This document shows, piece after piece, positions 9,413-19,723 of a stretch of DNA of 64,000 nt. Made by a program: the position numbers and the translations under genes. Positions within the stretch are counted from its first letter, which is position 1. Each line of letters starts with the position of its first letter. The notes beneath the pieces are model-generated. The model saw only the letters and a program-made list of their open reading frames with translations, was not told where the DNA came from and made no database searches. This DNA is from Anastrepha obliqua (taxonomy: Eukaryota; Arthropoda; Insecta; Diptera; Tephritidae): the NCBI RefSeq assembly GCF_027943255.1, contig NC_072895.1, forward strand, positions 46,660,001-46,724,000, in the 5' to 3' direction.

Positions 9413-10496
9413 CGCTAACCGGCTTTCGGCAAATTTGAAAAATTCAGCTGATTGGCTGACGTAATCGGAGTTTTCACAGCGATTTGCTTACGAAATTGTG
9501 ATGGTGATATACGAAAAAATTAAGGCAGCCTCCGCCCATTTCACTTCGTTGCCGTCTGAACAACGACTGATCGCACGATTTTGTGAATACGTGTGAAATG
9601 AGCAAGCAGAAATCTGCTACCGCACGCTCAATTTCATTTTTCACCATAGCGGATGGGCAAATCATCCTTGTGAGTGGGCACAATTGTGCTGCCTAGGCCC
9701 TTATGGCGTAGCAGCTAAAGTTACTGTCACTATTTTGCTTTAGATGATCAAATAATATATTCCATCATTCTTCGTTTTTTTGGAGCAGAATTGTTACATA
9801 TTTTTTTTTCTTTTTGGAATATCCGAGTGTAGTTTTTTGGCCTTGTATGTACATTGAAACGACGATAGTTAGTATTAACATCAGTTATTGTATTTGTCAA
9901 TTATATACTTTGGATTGTTCATTTACATCGTTTCTCTATTTATTTCCTTTAGAATAAAAAAAAAAAAAATAAAAAAAAATAGATGAACATTTTCAGATGC
10001 TGATATTGAAAGATTTCTGGAAGCTTGTGACGACTCTGAGGAGGAGTTTTATCTGTCCTTTTTAGCCAATGAAGAGGAATTAGCAAAACTCCTTCACCCT
10101 GAAAATACACTGCTCATTTTGATTGAATGTACCAGCGATAAGGATAACTTAAAAGATTCTGATAATTTCTTCATCAAACATGAAATGTAATAAATTTTTG
10201 AGAAACACACTAGTAAAGAAAGAATCGTCTGCCATCAAAACAAAGTCACCAAGATTAAAAAGGCTTGCTCTTTAAGTATGGTGAACAAGAAATTTTGAGG
10301 GAGATTCGGCAGCCAAAATTTGCACGATAATTTCACAGATTCGTCCAATCATTCGTTGTTAAAATGGCGATGAAGTGACATTGTGTTGATTTTCTTTCCA
10401 TATCACTAACACAATCTCAGTTTTTTGTTAACACATCTCTTGTTTCGTCAGCTCATCAGCTGATTCTGTCAAATTCGATCAGAGCCGAATAACGGT
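9413..10496. mobile_element. unclassified DNA element with about 50-bp inverted ends
   Basis: The left end around 9413-9463 reads GCTAACCGGCTTTCGGCAAA, then TTTGA...AATTCAGCTGAT. The reversed right end (10447-10496) reads CCGTTATTCGGCTCTG, then TTTGACAGAATCAGCTGATG. The first 230 bp also match another copy at 36977-37210, as does the reversed last 200 bp. No superfamily is clear: target duplications cannot be fixed by eye. A short acidic frame lies inside. Confidence 0.6.
9987..10148 (+). other. short acidic open frame inside the element, exon-like
   Basis: After TTTTCAG at 9990-9996 one frame reads DADIERFLEACDDSEEEFYL, then SFLANEEELAKLLHPENT, and stops at 10146-10148; a neighbouring frame then stays open for about 15 more codons. 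The composition is coding-like against the AT-rich flanks. It could be an exon of the element's own transposase gene or a domain picked up from a host gene. I do not recognise the family. Confidence 0.35.
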
Positions 10497-11146
10497 ATGC
10501 TTAAGAGAACACATCTCTAAAAATCTTTTCACCATGCGAAGTCACCACACTGGGTGCAATGTTGTTCATCTAGCCAATAGAGTTTATGCACCAACTCGTA
10601 CTTTCAAAAATGTAACCTCAGTCAGCTGGTGAGAGTAGGTGAAAGATATTCTCTGGAATTTTGTTGAAACCCGTATTGAGAGTGTAATAACCGCAGATGA
10701 TAATAAAAATTGCAGTAATCCTTAGCCAGTAATAATAAAAGAAATATGTGTAGATTCTGTCCTTACCAAAGAGGAAGTAGGACAAAATTGATCTGTCGAT
10801 TACAAAAAAATCAGATGTGTGGAGGGCATAAAGTTGAGACCAGTGACGAATTTATAATTCAAGGTTTTGCTTTTTTCATAATTTGCAAGTTTTTGCCTTA
10901 TACTGATCTCGTTTGTGTAGTCCAAGAGAAAACTTCTTTTTTGATACGCTTATGTAAAATTGTTAAACTCGGCCATAATCGCGTAAGCGGTTATCGCGCT
11001 AATTAAGAAGAAGAAAAAGATATAAAATACATAGAGTGGAAGCATATGCAATGTACCATATATAGGTATTGAATAAACAGCATTTCTGAGTTTTTTATGT
11101 ATCGGAAAAGTGTTTTATTTTTAAATTCAATATCAAATTATAGAGG
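10497..11146. other. unassigned sequence between two DNA elements
   Basis: The 86-codon frame at 10746-11006 has no recognisable motif. No repeat is evident. Confidence 0.3.
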
Positions 11147-11784
11147 TTCAAGGGTGGTCTAGAGCTCGAAAATTTAGGGTATTTTCGGGAATTTTTTTTA
11201 CAATAAAAAATGGAAAACGATATTTAAATTTTTTAGGCCTTTATTTAACTTCTCTTACATACAAAAATAAAAAAAATTTGGTGGTGCTCCATAAAAACTG
11301 CACCTGGACGGTGTTGTCCATTTTGGTTCTTCAATTTATCTAAAACACAAAAACCAAAAAAATTATTACTCAGTATGATTGTAGCTATGTCACGTACTAG
11401 AATTGACAAAATGGCGCGGTTTTGAATTCGACACTCTAAAAATCGGTTTTGTTTTCAGTATTGTAACAAAAAAAAATACGCAATAAATGAAATAGTAATA
11501 TGATTCTAGTACGGGCGATAGCCATTGATGTTGTGAACAACATATTAAAATAGAATATTTTTTTTTTTTAACAAAACCAGGCCGAAAAAAATCGTTTCGA
11601 GATAAATGACTTCAAAGTTTGAGGTACGGAGCGCTCTCTACCTAGTTAATGGGCTGTAGAAGCTATAGTATTGGAAATTTCCGCATAAAAATTTCATAGT
11701 ATATTCTTAAAATACTATAATTTCGCAATATCTAAAGAACAAAAAATCGATTTTTTGAAATTTCTAGACCATCGGGTCCCTTAA
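11147..11784 (-). mobile_element. TTAA-type non-autonomous element, family 1, copy A
   Basis: About 640 bp with ends AAGGGTGGTCTAGAG (left) and AAGGGACCCGATGGTCTAGA (reversed right). TTAA stands at the right boundary (11781-11784) and TTCA at the left. The interior matches copies at 52319-52965 and 56482-56894 in reverse orientation, for example GGACGGTGTTGTCCATTTTG and ACGGGCGATAGCCATTGATG. It has no coding capacity. The motif AAAAAATCGATTTTTTGAAA lies just inside the right end. Confidence 0.75.
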
Positions 11785-12476
11785 TGGACGGTGAATCCAC
11801 AAGGTGACATCAATTCTATAAATACAAAAATTTGGTGGGCTATTGTCCAGTTTCAGCTGAAGGAGAAGATGAAAGGAAAATTCAAATACTATCACTTTGA
11901 TAATCATGCACCAATAAGCTATGAAACAGCACCACCTTTCATAGACTCTCCTTGGGCTTAACTAGATAATATTTATTTATTTTTATTTGTTTCTTTATTA
12001 ATTAACAAACAGGATGTTTACAGACTATAAGATAGCTCCTTTCTTCAACAGCCTGGGGCAGTGCGCCAACCTAAGTCCAATCAATCTCCTCCATTATATC
12101 AACAGCTCTGGCTGGCTGTAGATATCTACCTGTTGGAGGTTTCATAATGGTATCAAAACAGCGCTTTAGTGCTACTTGAGGATTTCCAGACCAGCACTTC
12201 AATCATTTCACCTACCTTCACCTATCTATAGACAGATACAAATAAAGACCTTATGACAAGAGTCTTATAAGTAACTTTTTCTTAAATGTAGACTATGAGT
12301 AGACTATTATTCAATAATTTATCCCAGTCTCTAGTCAAAATTTTTCAAATTTTTTGCTTCAGACTATTTTTGTGACCTGAGGTGATTAAGAAACCTGCAG
12401 TCACAAAAATTTTACCAAATTTAGTGGTGAAAATCAATAGAGACAGTCAGCTGTTAGTGCGTTGCAGTTAAGGATA
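11785..12476. other. sequence between a TTAA element and a mariner
   Basis: Mostly unassigned; it includes a minus-strand coding relic at about 11995-12215. The part from 12240 to 12476 is AT-rich with no visible structure. Confidence 0.3.
11995..12215 (-). pseudogene. unidentified coding relic
   Basis: On the minus strand one frame reads KCWSGNPQVALKRCFDTIMK, then PPTGRYLQPARAVDIMEEID, a TAG, and VGALPQAVEERSYLIV. The codon use and the single stop suggest a formerly coding sequence. I cannot name the family; a LINE or another mobile-element protein is likely given the surroundings. Confidence 0.3.
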
Positions 12477-13026
12477 TACGAGGGTTGTTTGAAAGGCTGT
12501 GCAAAGTCAGAGTGATAGCACTACTGGTACGTATCGAGGTTATGTTTAGTTGTGGCATCTCCTGGAAGAACACGCACCAAGTTTCAAAACGGTATATTTC
12601 TTTGTGTTTGGCATTCGCTTGCATCGAGGAAGTCGAATGATTTAAAAAAAAAGTGGAAACATGGAAGTCCTTTTCCATTACGAGAACGCACCTGCTCACG
12701 TCTCAGTAGATGTGGGCGCAAAATTAATGAAAATAGGATTCCAACTTATTTCACATTCCCTAATTATCCATAATTGGCTGCCTCGGATTCCGCGGACTAC
12801 TATTTGTTCCCAAATTTGAAGAAATGGCAGGCGGGAAAAAGATTTTGTTGAAACGAGGAGGTGATTGCAGAAACGAATGACTATTTTTCAGTTTTAGACA
12901 AATCCTATTATTTGGAAGTGATCAACAAACTAGAACAGGGTTGGACGAAGTGTGTAAGCCTAAAAGGAGACTAAGTAAAAAAGAAAATGTATTTATTGGA
13001 CGGACTTTTCGAACGACCCTCGTGTA
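12477..13026 (+). mobile_element. short mariner element, internally deleted
   Basis: TA at 12477-12478 is followed by CGAGGGTTGTTTGAAAGGCT; the reversed right end reads TA then CACGAGGGTCGTTCGAAAAG. These are typical mariner ends. The whole is 550 bp, so over half of the gene is missing. Confidence 0.8.
12664..12974 (+). pseudogene. mariner transposase C-terminal remnant
   Basis: EVLFHYENAPAHVS is a mutated second-Asp motif (HDNAPAH with Asp to Glu). A shifted frame then reads DYYLFPNLKKWQAGKRFC, the region right after the third catalytic Asp, then NEEVIAETNDYF and LEQGWTKCVSLKGD with stop at 12972-12974. The sequence SPDLA before DYY is destroyed. The DNA-binding domain and first Asp are gone. 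Confidence 0.75.
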
Positions 13027-14529
13027 TAAGGAATGCAAAAAAAAATATCTATTCTAGTCGATTGAAATAATTTTTTTTCTTGAAATAATTTGTTGAATAA
13101 ATATTTCAGTGGCATTTTTCATTGAAAATATAGGAATTCGATAACTGAAAAATTAAAAACAAATGTATTTCATTATCTTTTTTCATAAGTATATTATTTT
13201 ATTTGAATCGACTATTACAATAATGTGTGAATGGTGAAAAAGTCAGCAATCGATTGCTGCAGTTTTTCATCACTACGCATATTTGATATAAATCGGGGGA
13301 AAAGTTAAGTAAATGTAAAAAAAAGTGTATTTTTTGTTTTTGTACATTTTTTTGTTGATGAGAAATGGCCATTTCTGATGCCGCGTTGATATGCGCCATT
13401 TAAAAGGAAGTATAGACCTAACAGAAATACTTATTTAGCGACGTTTACGTTTCTATGTATGAGTATTTAACTAACCCGAAGCTCAAATGTACAATAATTC
13501 TAAATTTCTGAGCGTAGCTATCATGCGGATTCAGTTCTTCCGTAAGGTCCTTTCACATTGGTTCCGGATATCTAATGAAACTACTGATAATATTTTCTTT
13601 CTACAAAAATTTCCATACTCAGTAAAGTGGCCAGATATTTCTTACTAGCATTTCTAGAAAATAAACCAGCTTCCATATTGTATTCATTCAAAAATTTATT
13701 CCACAAAACATGACCTCGCTTCATTTTCATATATTTTTAAATCAAATAAGTTGCATATTTTTCTTTTGCGACCTTCTAAACTTCGTTGACAAAATAGAAA
13801 ATATGTTTTGATACCAACAGCTACACGGTCAAGTAACAAACAAGTAATATAAATGCGGGCAGGAAGTATACGATTATTTACATAATTTTTTAAATTATGC
13901 TTTCCCATATTTGTATAAAATTAGGTGGGCGGACTTGAGCTAAAAATTAGGCACGAATAAACAAAAACAGGTAAAATTTTTTTTTTGTGGAGAACCAAGC
14001 TTATTTGAAATATTGCCACCGTACACGGGAAATTAGAGGAAAAACTTGGCCTTATTTCATGCGCCGCACAACTGTAGGTTATAGCTGCCCTACTGGTTGT
14101 GCAAATATTTATAAAAGTATCTGTGTACACAATTCCATTAACGAGCATATTATGAATTTTTATCAGAATGCTTCATTTGGCGTTCCTCTTTTTTCATCAC
14201 ACACGTTCTACTTTTCAGCCAACCTGAGACACACAGACTAACTTTTGCTTAATACTATTAACCTTCAGGTTTCGCTTTCCCGTTTTTTGCTAATTAAAAT
14301 AAATTTTTTCGTACCCAACTCCAATTATTTTCAGTCAGTATTATTTTATCACTCCGCCAGCTTTTCAGAGAAAATATACACATAAAATACTCTCTTCATA
14401 TTGGATACAAATTTTTTTTATTCGGTTCAGTTACTAGGTTTTTACTAATTTTTTGCTTTTTCCTTTCATTTATTTTCTGTTGAAAAAGTTTTTAATTTTT
14501 CCTTCTGCTAGCATTATGGGCATATTCGA
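13027..14529. other. unassigned AT-rich sequence with a perfect short palindrome
   Basis: Frames of 60-85 codons on both strands carry no motif. At 13361-13376 AGAAATGGCCATTTCT is a perfect 16-bp palindrome. No transposon end is visible. Confidence 0.35.
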
Positions 14530-15590
14530 TATATTCAGGAGCGTTTTGCCAGTGCTTGGTTGGTTGGTTAGAGTGGTGATTCATCCAGAATCCAACTAGC
14601 GCTTCTGCACCATTTTGTTGCCACATCCTCGTTACCAAATTGTTTAACAGTTATTTACAGCAGGACTATATCCAGTCTGTGCGGTTCAGGAACCTTATCA
14701 GGTTGTTGACATCTAAGCCAGACAGTTACTCGAGGCTCTCGAACAGCGGTTTGCCCAGGGTTAACATTCTGTCCTTCCATAGGGCAGGGCATTCACAGAG
14801 GAAATGGAAGATTGTTTCTTTTTTCTCCGGTTGTTTACAACTATGACAGTATGTGTTGTGAGGGATACCCATTTTGGTGGCTTGTTCTCCGATAGACCAG
14901 AAGCCAGTTATGACTGCCGTGAGTCTACAGGTGTCCCGTCCTTTCATGTTTATCAATGTCGACAATTGGTTGAGGTTGTAGGTGGGGACATAACGTTCTG
15001 CTGATTTTGCATTCCGTCGGGTCTCTCCATCTACAATCTGCAATTCGAAGGTATTTTAGGGAAATTGCATTCTTGACCGCACCTAATGGAGTGAATACTG
15101 GTACTGCAAGAACGCTATTCATGGCAGATCCCCCTCTTGCCAGTTCATCAGCTTTTTCGTTACCTTCTATGTTCCGGTGTCCCGGGACCCAAATTAAGGT
15201 TACTTTATGGTTTTCACTTAAGTAGGTGAGGCTATTCCTACTTTGCTCCACCACTTTAGAGGTTATAGGTTGTTATAGTCGCGTCCAGCGCCTGGATTGC
15301 AGCTTGGCTATCCGAAAAGAATAGCGATATTGCCCTTAAAAGAGAAATCTACGATCAGTAACCTACAAGCTTCCCCAATTGCCAGTACTTCCGCCTGGAA
15401 GACACTGCTGGTATTAGGGAGACGCACAGATTTTTCAATTCCAAGTCTATGAGAATATATACCAGCTCCAACTCCACAGTCCATTTTACTGCCATCTGTA
15501 TAGACTGTGGTATCGAAGTTGTTTAGAGAGAATCCCTTATTCCATTCTTTCTTAGATGGAAAGAGTGTGGCAATATTCCTATGTCAGTGC
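14530..15590 (-). pseudogene. LINE ORF2 3' region: RNase H and C-terminal zinc motif
   Basis: Reading down from 15590 on the minus strand: TTVYTDGSKMDCGVGAGIYS (first RNase H Asp), SSVFQAEVLAIGEA (Glu), a disrupted stretch, then TLIWVPGHRNIEGNEKADEL (fourth site). After a frameshift near 14930-15040 the C-terminus contains CHSC...HFLCECPALWKDR, a CCHC-like motif typical of I-, R1- and LOA-type LINEs. The element is 5'-truncated, with no reverse transcriptase left. Stops occur at about 15245 and 15300. Confidence 0.78.
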
Positions 15591-17164
15591 AATCTATCAA
15601 AAAACTGCGTAAGTTGAATGAGCACACAAGAATATGTAGAGCTCCCAGCGTGCAACGAAAGTCACTTTAGGCATACAAACATAAGATTGGACGGTGTTCA
15701 GTTGACAAATGGGTGTTTGATTAATTGGAAATTTTTATAGCACTCAAGTAGCTGCAAATGAGTCTTGTAACTATAAAAAATTTACGTATAAGTAAAAGTA
15801 AATTTTCTAAGCGACAGATGGTTTGTAAATTTAGTTCTCTCAAAGTGTACAACAAACAAGTTACTTATTTTTAAAAACCGATGTCGTCTGCGACTAAGCA
15901 CCGATTAAGCATCAGTAACTGGAGCTACAAATATGACAGCGATTGCTCAGCATTCGTGAAATTCTAATTACTTTGTTGATTTGAAATCAATTTTAAAAAT
16001 AAAGTGCTGCTCTTCATGTACTTCTACTCGTGATAAAATACCTGTGCATTTAATTGTATACACAGGCAGCGAGAGTTACAATTAAATCAAAACAAATACT
16101 GCCTTAGAACATGAAAACGGACTGTGCCTAAGATTTGTGCGACCAGTAACAAATTCGCAATCCATTCGTCAGCAAGGAATGAGTGGAGAGCAATTGGCAC
16201 CGTACATTTTTACAAAGAGGAGTTAAAGCTTGATGAAGGGCAGGTTTATAGAGTTTAGGTATGCAAAACTTTCTACTTTTGCCTGTTTGATTACTATAGT
16301 GCTTTTTGGGCGAACTTGATACTTATCATACGACTCCTGATGATATCGACATTTATCAGCATTTTCGTTAACAGCCAGGCGGCTGTTCCCCTATTCAAAC
16401 TCCCGACATCGGAAAGAACTGTTGAACGCGTTTACCGCCTGGCAGCGCACATGAGGCGCGGCATTTTACACACAGATTTTCTTGTCAGGCTAGTTATATG
16501 ACAACTTTCGCCGCCTAAGATCCCAAAGGATCAAATTTTTATTCAATCCCAGTATACAGGGTATTTGTATAGCTATAAAGTTGCGCTTCTGAACATTACT
16601 GGGTAGTTTTATACGCAACTACAGTAGATGATATCTGCACCGATTTATGCAGAAGTTGTTAAATACATTAATGTATCTAAGAGAAGTCTTACGGCACAAA
16701 CATTGCTCAGCTATTAGCGGACGGGTGACGGAATGATTATTATTTTCTAGCCGTACTAAAAACATCTGTCATACATTTAGAAACATATTTAAAATACTAC
16801 GAGTACTGCCTTTTCAGGCTTTTTCCCCCAGATATATAGGATTATTTTTTCAACTTTGTTGTGTGTTTCTTTTAATTTTTCTTCAGCAAACTTTTTTCTG
16901 CAATGCGCACTGCATCCGATGTTTTCGCCAGATATCAAAACGTTGAGGCTTTATAACCATAAAATCCTTTAAGTATTGCTTATCTCTTAATATTTGCAGA
17001 TTATTTTATAAATACTATGATTGACCAAGTTATGCTAGTCTAAGATTGAGCGATAAACTTCTTACTTATATACCTGCATACACTTGTGATCACAATAATA
17101 GCAACGCAATATATTGAAAGGATTTGATTATTTATTTATTTTCTATTTATTTCTTTACTTTTTA
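15591..17164. other. unassigned sequence
   Basis: A 61-codon frame at 16316-16501 starts with a hydrophobic segment that could be a signal peptide, but it stands alone without splice or repeat support. I see no transposon ends. Confidence 0.3.
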
Positions 17165-17345
17165 AAAATATTCATAAGCGGGCCGCTTTACAGTTCGGGG
17201 TGATGTTTAGCCTCGATCACGATTCGTTTCTATGCATTCTGATCCTCGGTAACAGTTCTCTAGTTTTTAACATCCAATGTCCTGAGGACCATTAGAATTT
17301 ATACAAACCATATTAGTCTTGGACGTCCTCGTGTTTCAGGTGCTA
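17165..17345 (-). pseudogene. RTE-like LINE 3'-terminal coding relic
   Basis: On the minus strand the frame reads ETRGRPRLIWF, then LRTLDVKN, RTVTEDQNA and KRIVIEAKHHPEL, with TGG to TAG/TGA-type stops at the expected Trp positions. This is the common C-terminal signature of RTE-like LINE polyproteins (GRGRPR.RW...NWR..A.DR..WR..V.EAK). Only about 60 codons survive. Confidence 0.5.
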
Positions 17346-18536
17346 CGCGGTTGTATGAAACGATTAATTTCTGGGGGCATATGAGAGATGATCCAACTAT
17401 CGCAGTCTTTGTCTACCAGTCTACCATCTTGCAATCGAAGCGGACTACCCTTCACAGCACTTTTCCAACGAATACTCATCACGATTCATCATCAAAAAAA
17501 CATTGCAAAAAATTAAAAAAAATTCATTTCAATTTCCCTAAAAATTCCATATTTTTGAGCCAGAATGTTGAGACGAATTTCGATTATGCACTTTTTGAAC
17601 GAGGCATTTGGATATAATAACGTGCAAGTTTTAAATGGCTTAAGAATCGCATTGATTTTTGACAATTTTTTTGCTAGTGGCTTAAAGCCTTTTCTCCATT
17701 TACAGAAAGCTCGACATTTTTTTATATGCAAGAAAACACCCCACAACTTCTTCCTGGTAAATTATCTATGTGGGCATGGAAAAAATTATTTAATATGCTA
17801 CTTTTTCTCTTATACCAACTAATCCGCATTTTGTTCTTGCTTCCATTTTTTCGCTTTTTCATCTTTGCGTAATTAATTAAATTTTAATCTTCTTCACTAC
17901 ATGTAAGCGTGCAAAAGGCAGCCCTCTTTAACTTATTTGCCGTATTTTTGCAGAATAAGCTGACAGCATGATTGACCGACAGTCAGTCCGACAGTGACAG
18001 CAGCAACATGACTGACGATGGGCGATCTGACTGATGTAACAACTGACCATCATTTATATTTTAAATAATTATCGCACCACGCTTGATACAGATTTGTTGA
18101 AAAATATTACAATAAAATTTAAAATTCTCCTGCCCATAAAAACATGGGAAAATATACATATTTTTTTGCTAAATGTACAGACTTATACTTATATAATTTT
18201 CCTTATGTAAAGCAATTCGTGTTTCTATCTAAATCGCAAAACTGAAAAAAGTTCGCCCTCTGGATTAATTTTTTTTGCTGTGATTGCAGGCGCCAATTGA
18301 TGAGGAAAATGATTTTCTTTAATTCAAATGGCAGCTCCGCTGCAAGGATAGGAATTTGCGGTATTAGAATATATTTTGCTTAAAAGGTTTTGCCCAAGTT
18401 TACATGTATTTGATGTTCTCATTATATCATTTTGTTTATATTTGATTAGTGCCTTACTTAACTGTTATAATTTTTATATTTGTGTCAGAAAAGTTGTGTT
18501 AAGTAGAATTTACTTGTAGTTAAATTTTTAACAAGA
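17346..18536. other. unassigned AT-rich sequence
   Basis: Minor frames around 17351-17822 overlap on both strands and look random. Nothing else is seen until the tandem array. Confidence 0.3.
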
Positions 18537-19586
18537 ACTGGCAACGCTTCTAAAATTGGTTTCTTTATTAAAGTAGTATTTTCTAATTTTCTTAAATAAT
18601 TTTATTTGTATGTGGCAACCCTTTTACAAAAATGATGCATATTTAAAGGTTTTGAAACCGCTAACGTTTCAATACCTTTATAAAGTGGCAACCCTACTCA
18701 AAAAAAATTTAATTTTTTCGCCTTAAATTTCATATTAAAATTCTTTAATTACTTAAATATTAAAAAAAAGTGTAACCCTGTTCAAAAAATTATAGGTGGT
18801 ACAGGTTTTTTAAACCATTAAAGTTTAGAAATTAGTTTATTTCAAATGAAACTTAAAATTTTTTTCTAACAGTGGCAACCCTGTTCAAAAAGTTATAGAC
18901 TCTACAGCTTTTTCAAACCATTACAGTTTAAAAATATTTTTATTTCTAATTATTTTCAAAGAGTGGTAACCCTACTCAAAAATATTTGCTTTTTAAAGTA
19001 ATATTTAATTTTTTTGTCTGACGCTTGTACTAACATTTGTTACCTAAATATTAAAAAGTGGTGACCCTGTTGAACAAATTTTAGACAGTGTATCTGTTCA
19101 AAAGCCTTACAATTGAAATACATTTTTGTTTAAAATCAAACTTATAAATTTTATGAAAAAGTGGTTAGTCTGCTGAACATTATGTTTTTGTTTAATTAAT
19201 AATTCATACAAATTTTTCGTCTTAAATACTTTTTAAAATATGGCAACCCTGCTTCAAAATTTTTCAACACTAAAGTTTTTTTTAAATTGCTTCGTTTTGC
19301 TTCCAAAATTCTAATATTTTCCACACTGTATTTAAATAGTTTTAAATTAAAAACAAATATTTTTGTATTTAAACTGCCCAAAACATCCCTCATTTGATGC
19401 CCACTTCGATATATATTGTGAACCCCTACTTACCTAATTTTATTTTTGTAAATAGATGGCAACCTTATTTGAAAAGATTAAAATATATATTGTTCTCTAT
19501 TCTTTTCGTACCATATCGTACTACATAAATTATATACTTAGTTTTGTTAATTTTTTACAGTTACATGGCAACTCTATTCACAACTT
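18537..19586. repeat. degenerate tandem array with a TGGCAACCCT core
   Basis: A motif close to GTGGCAACCCTGTTCAAAAA recurs near 18540, 18614, 18688, 18768, 18872, 18964, 19058, 19162, 19240, 19458 and 19565, usually 75-105 bp apart, with AT-rich filler that often contains TTTAAACCATTAAAGTTT-like text. The array is split by the LINE at 19587 and resumes at 25077 with GGTGGCAACCTCTCTC near 25147. It has no coding frame. Confidence 0.8.
19576..19586. repeat. target-site duplication of the I-like LINE, left copy
   Basis: ATTCACAACTT, identical to 25066-25076. The last TT may be shared with the poly-A tail (poly-T on this strand). Confidence 0.88.
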
Positions 19587-19723
19587 TTTTTTTTTTTTTT
19601 TTTTTTTTTTATTGACAATTGTATTTATAGTTAACTATAAAATACAAAAAAACTTATAGCTATGGCTACTGCGGCCTTAAGCTAATATACTGGGTGTGTA
19701 TATATGTGTATGTAGGGTGTTAG

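Noticed and set aside
16316..16501. 61-codon frame with a hydrophobic start as a secreted peptide
   Set aside because: No splice context, homologue or conservation can be shown from the sequence, and the length is expected by chance.
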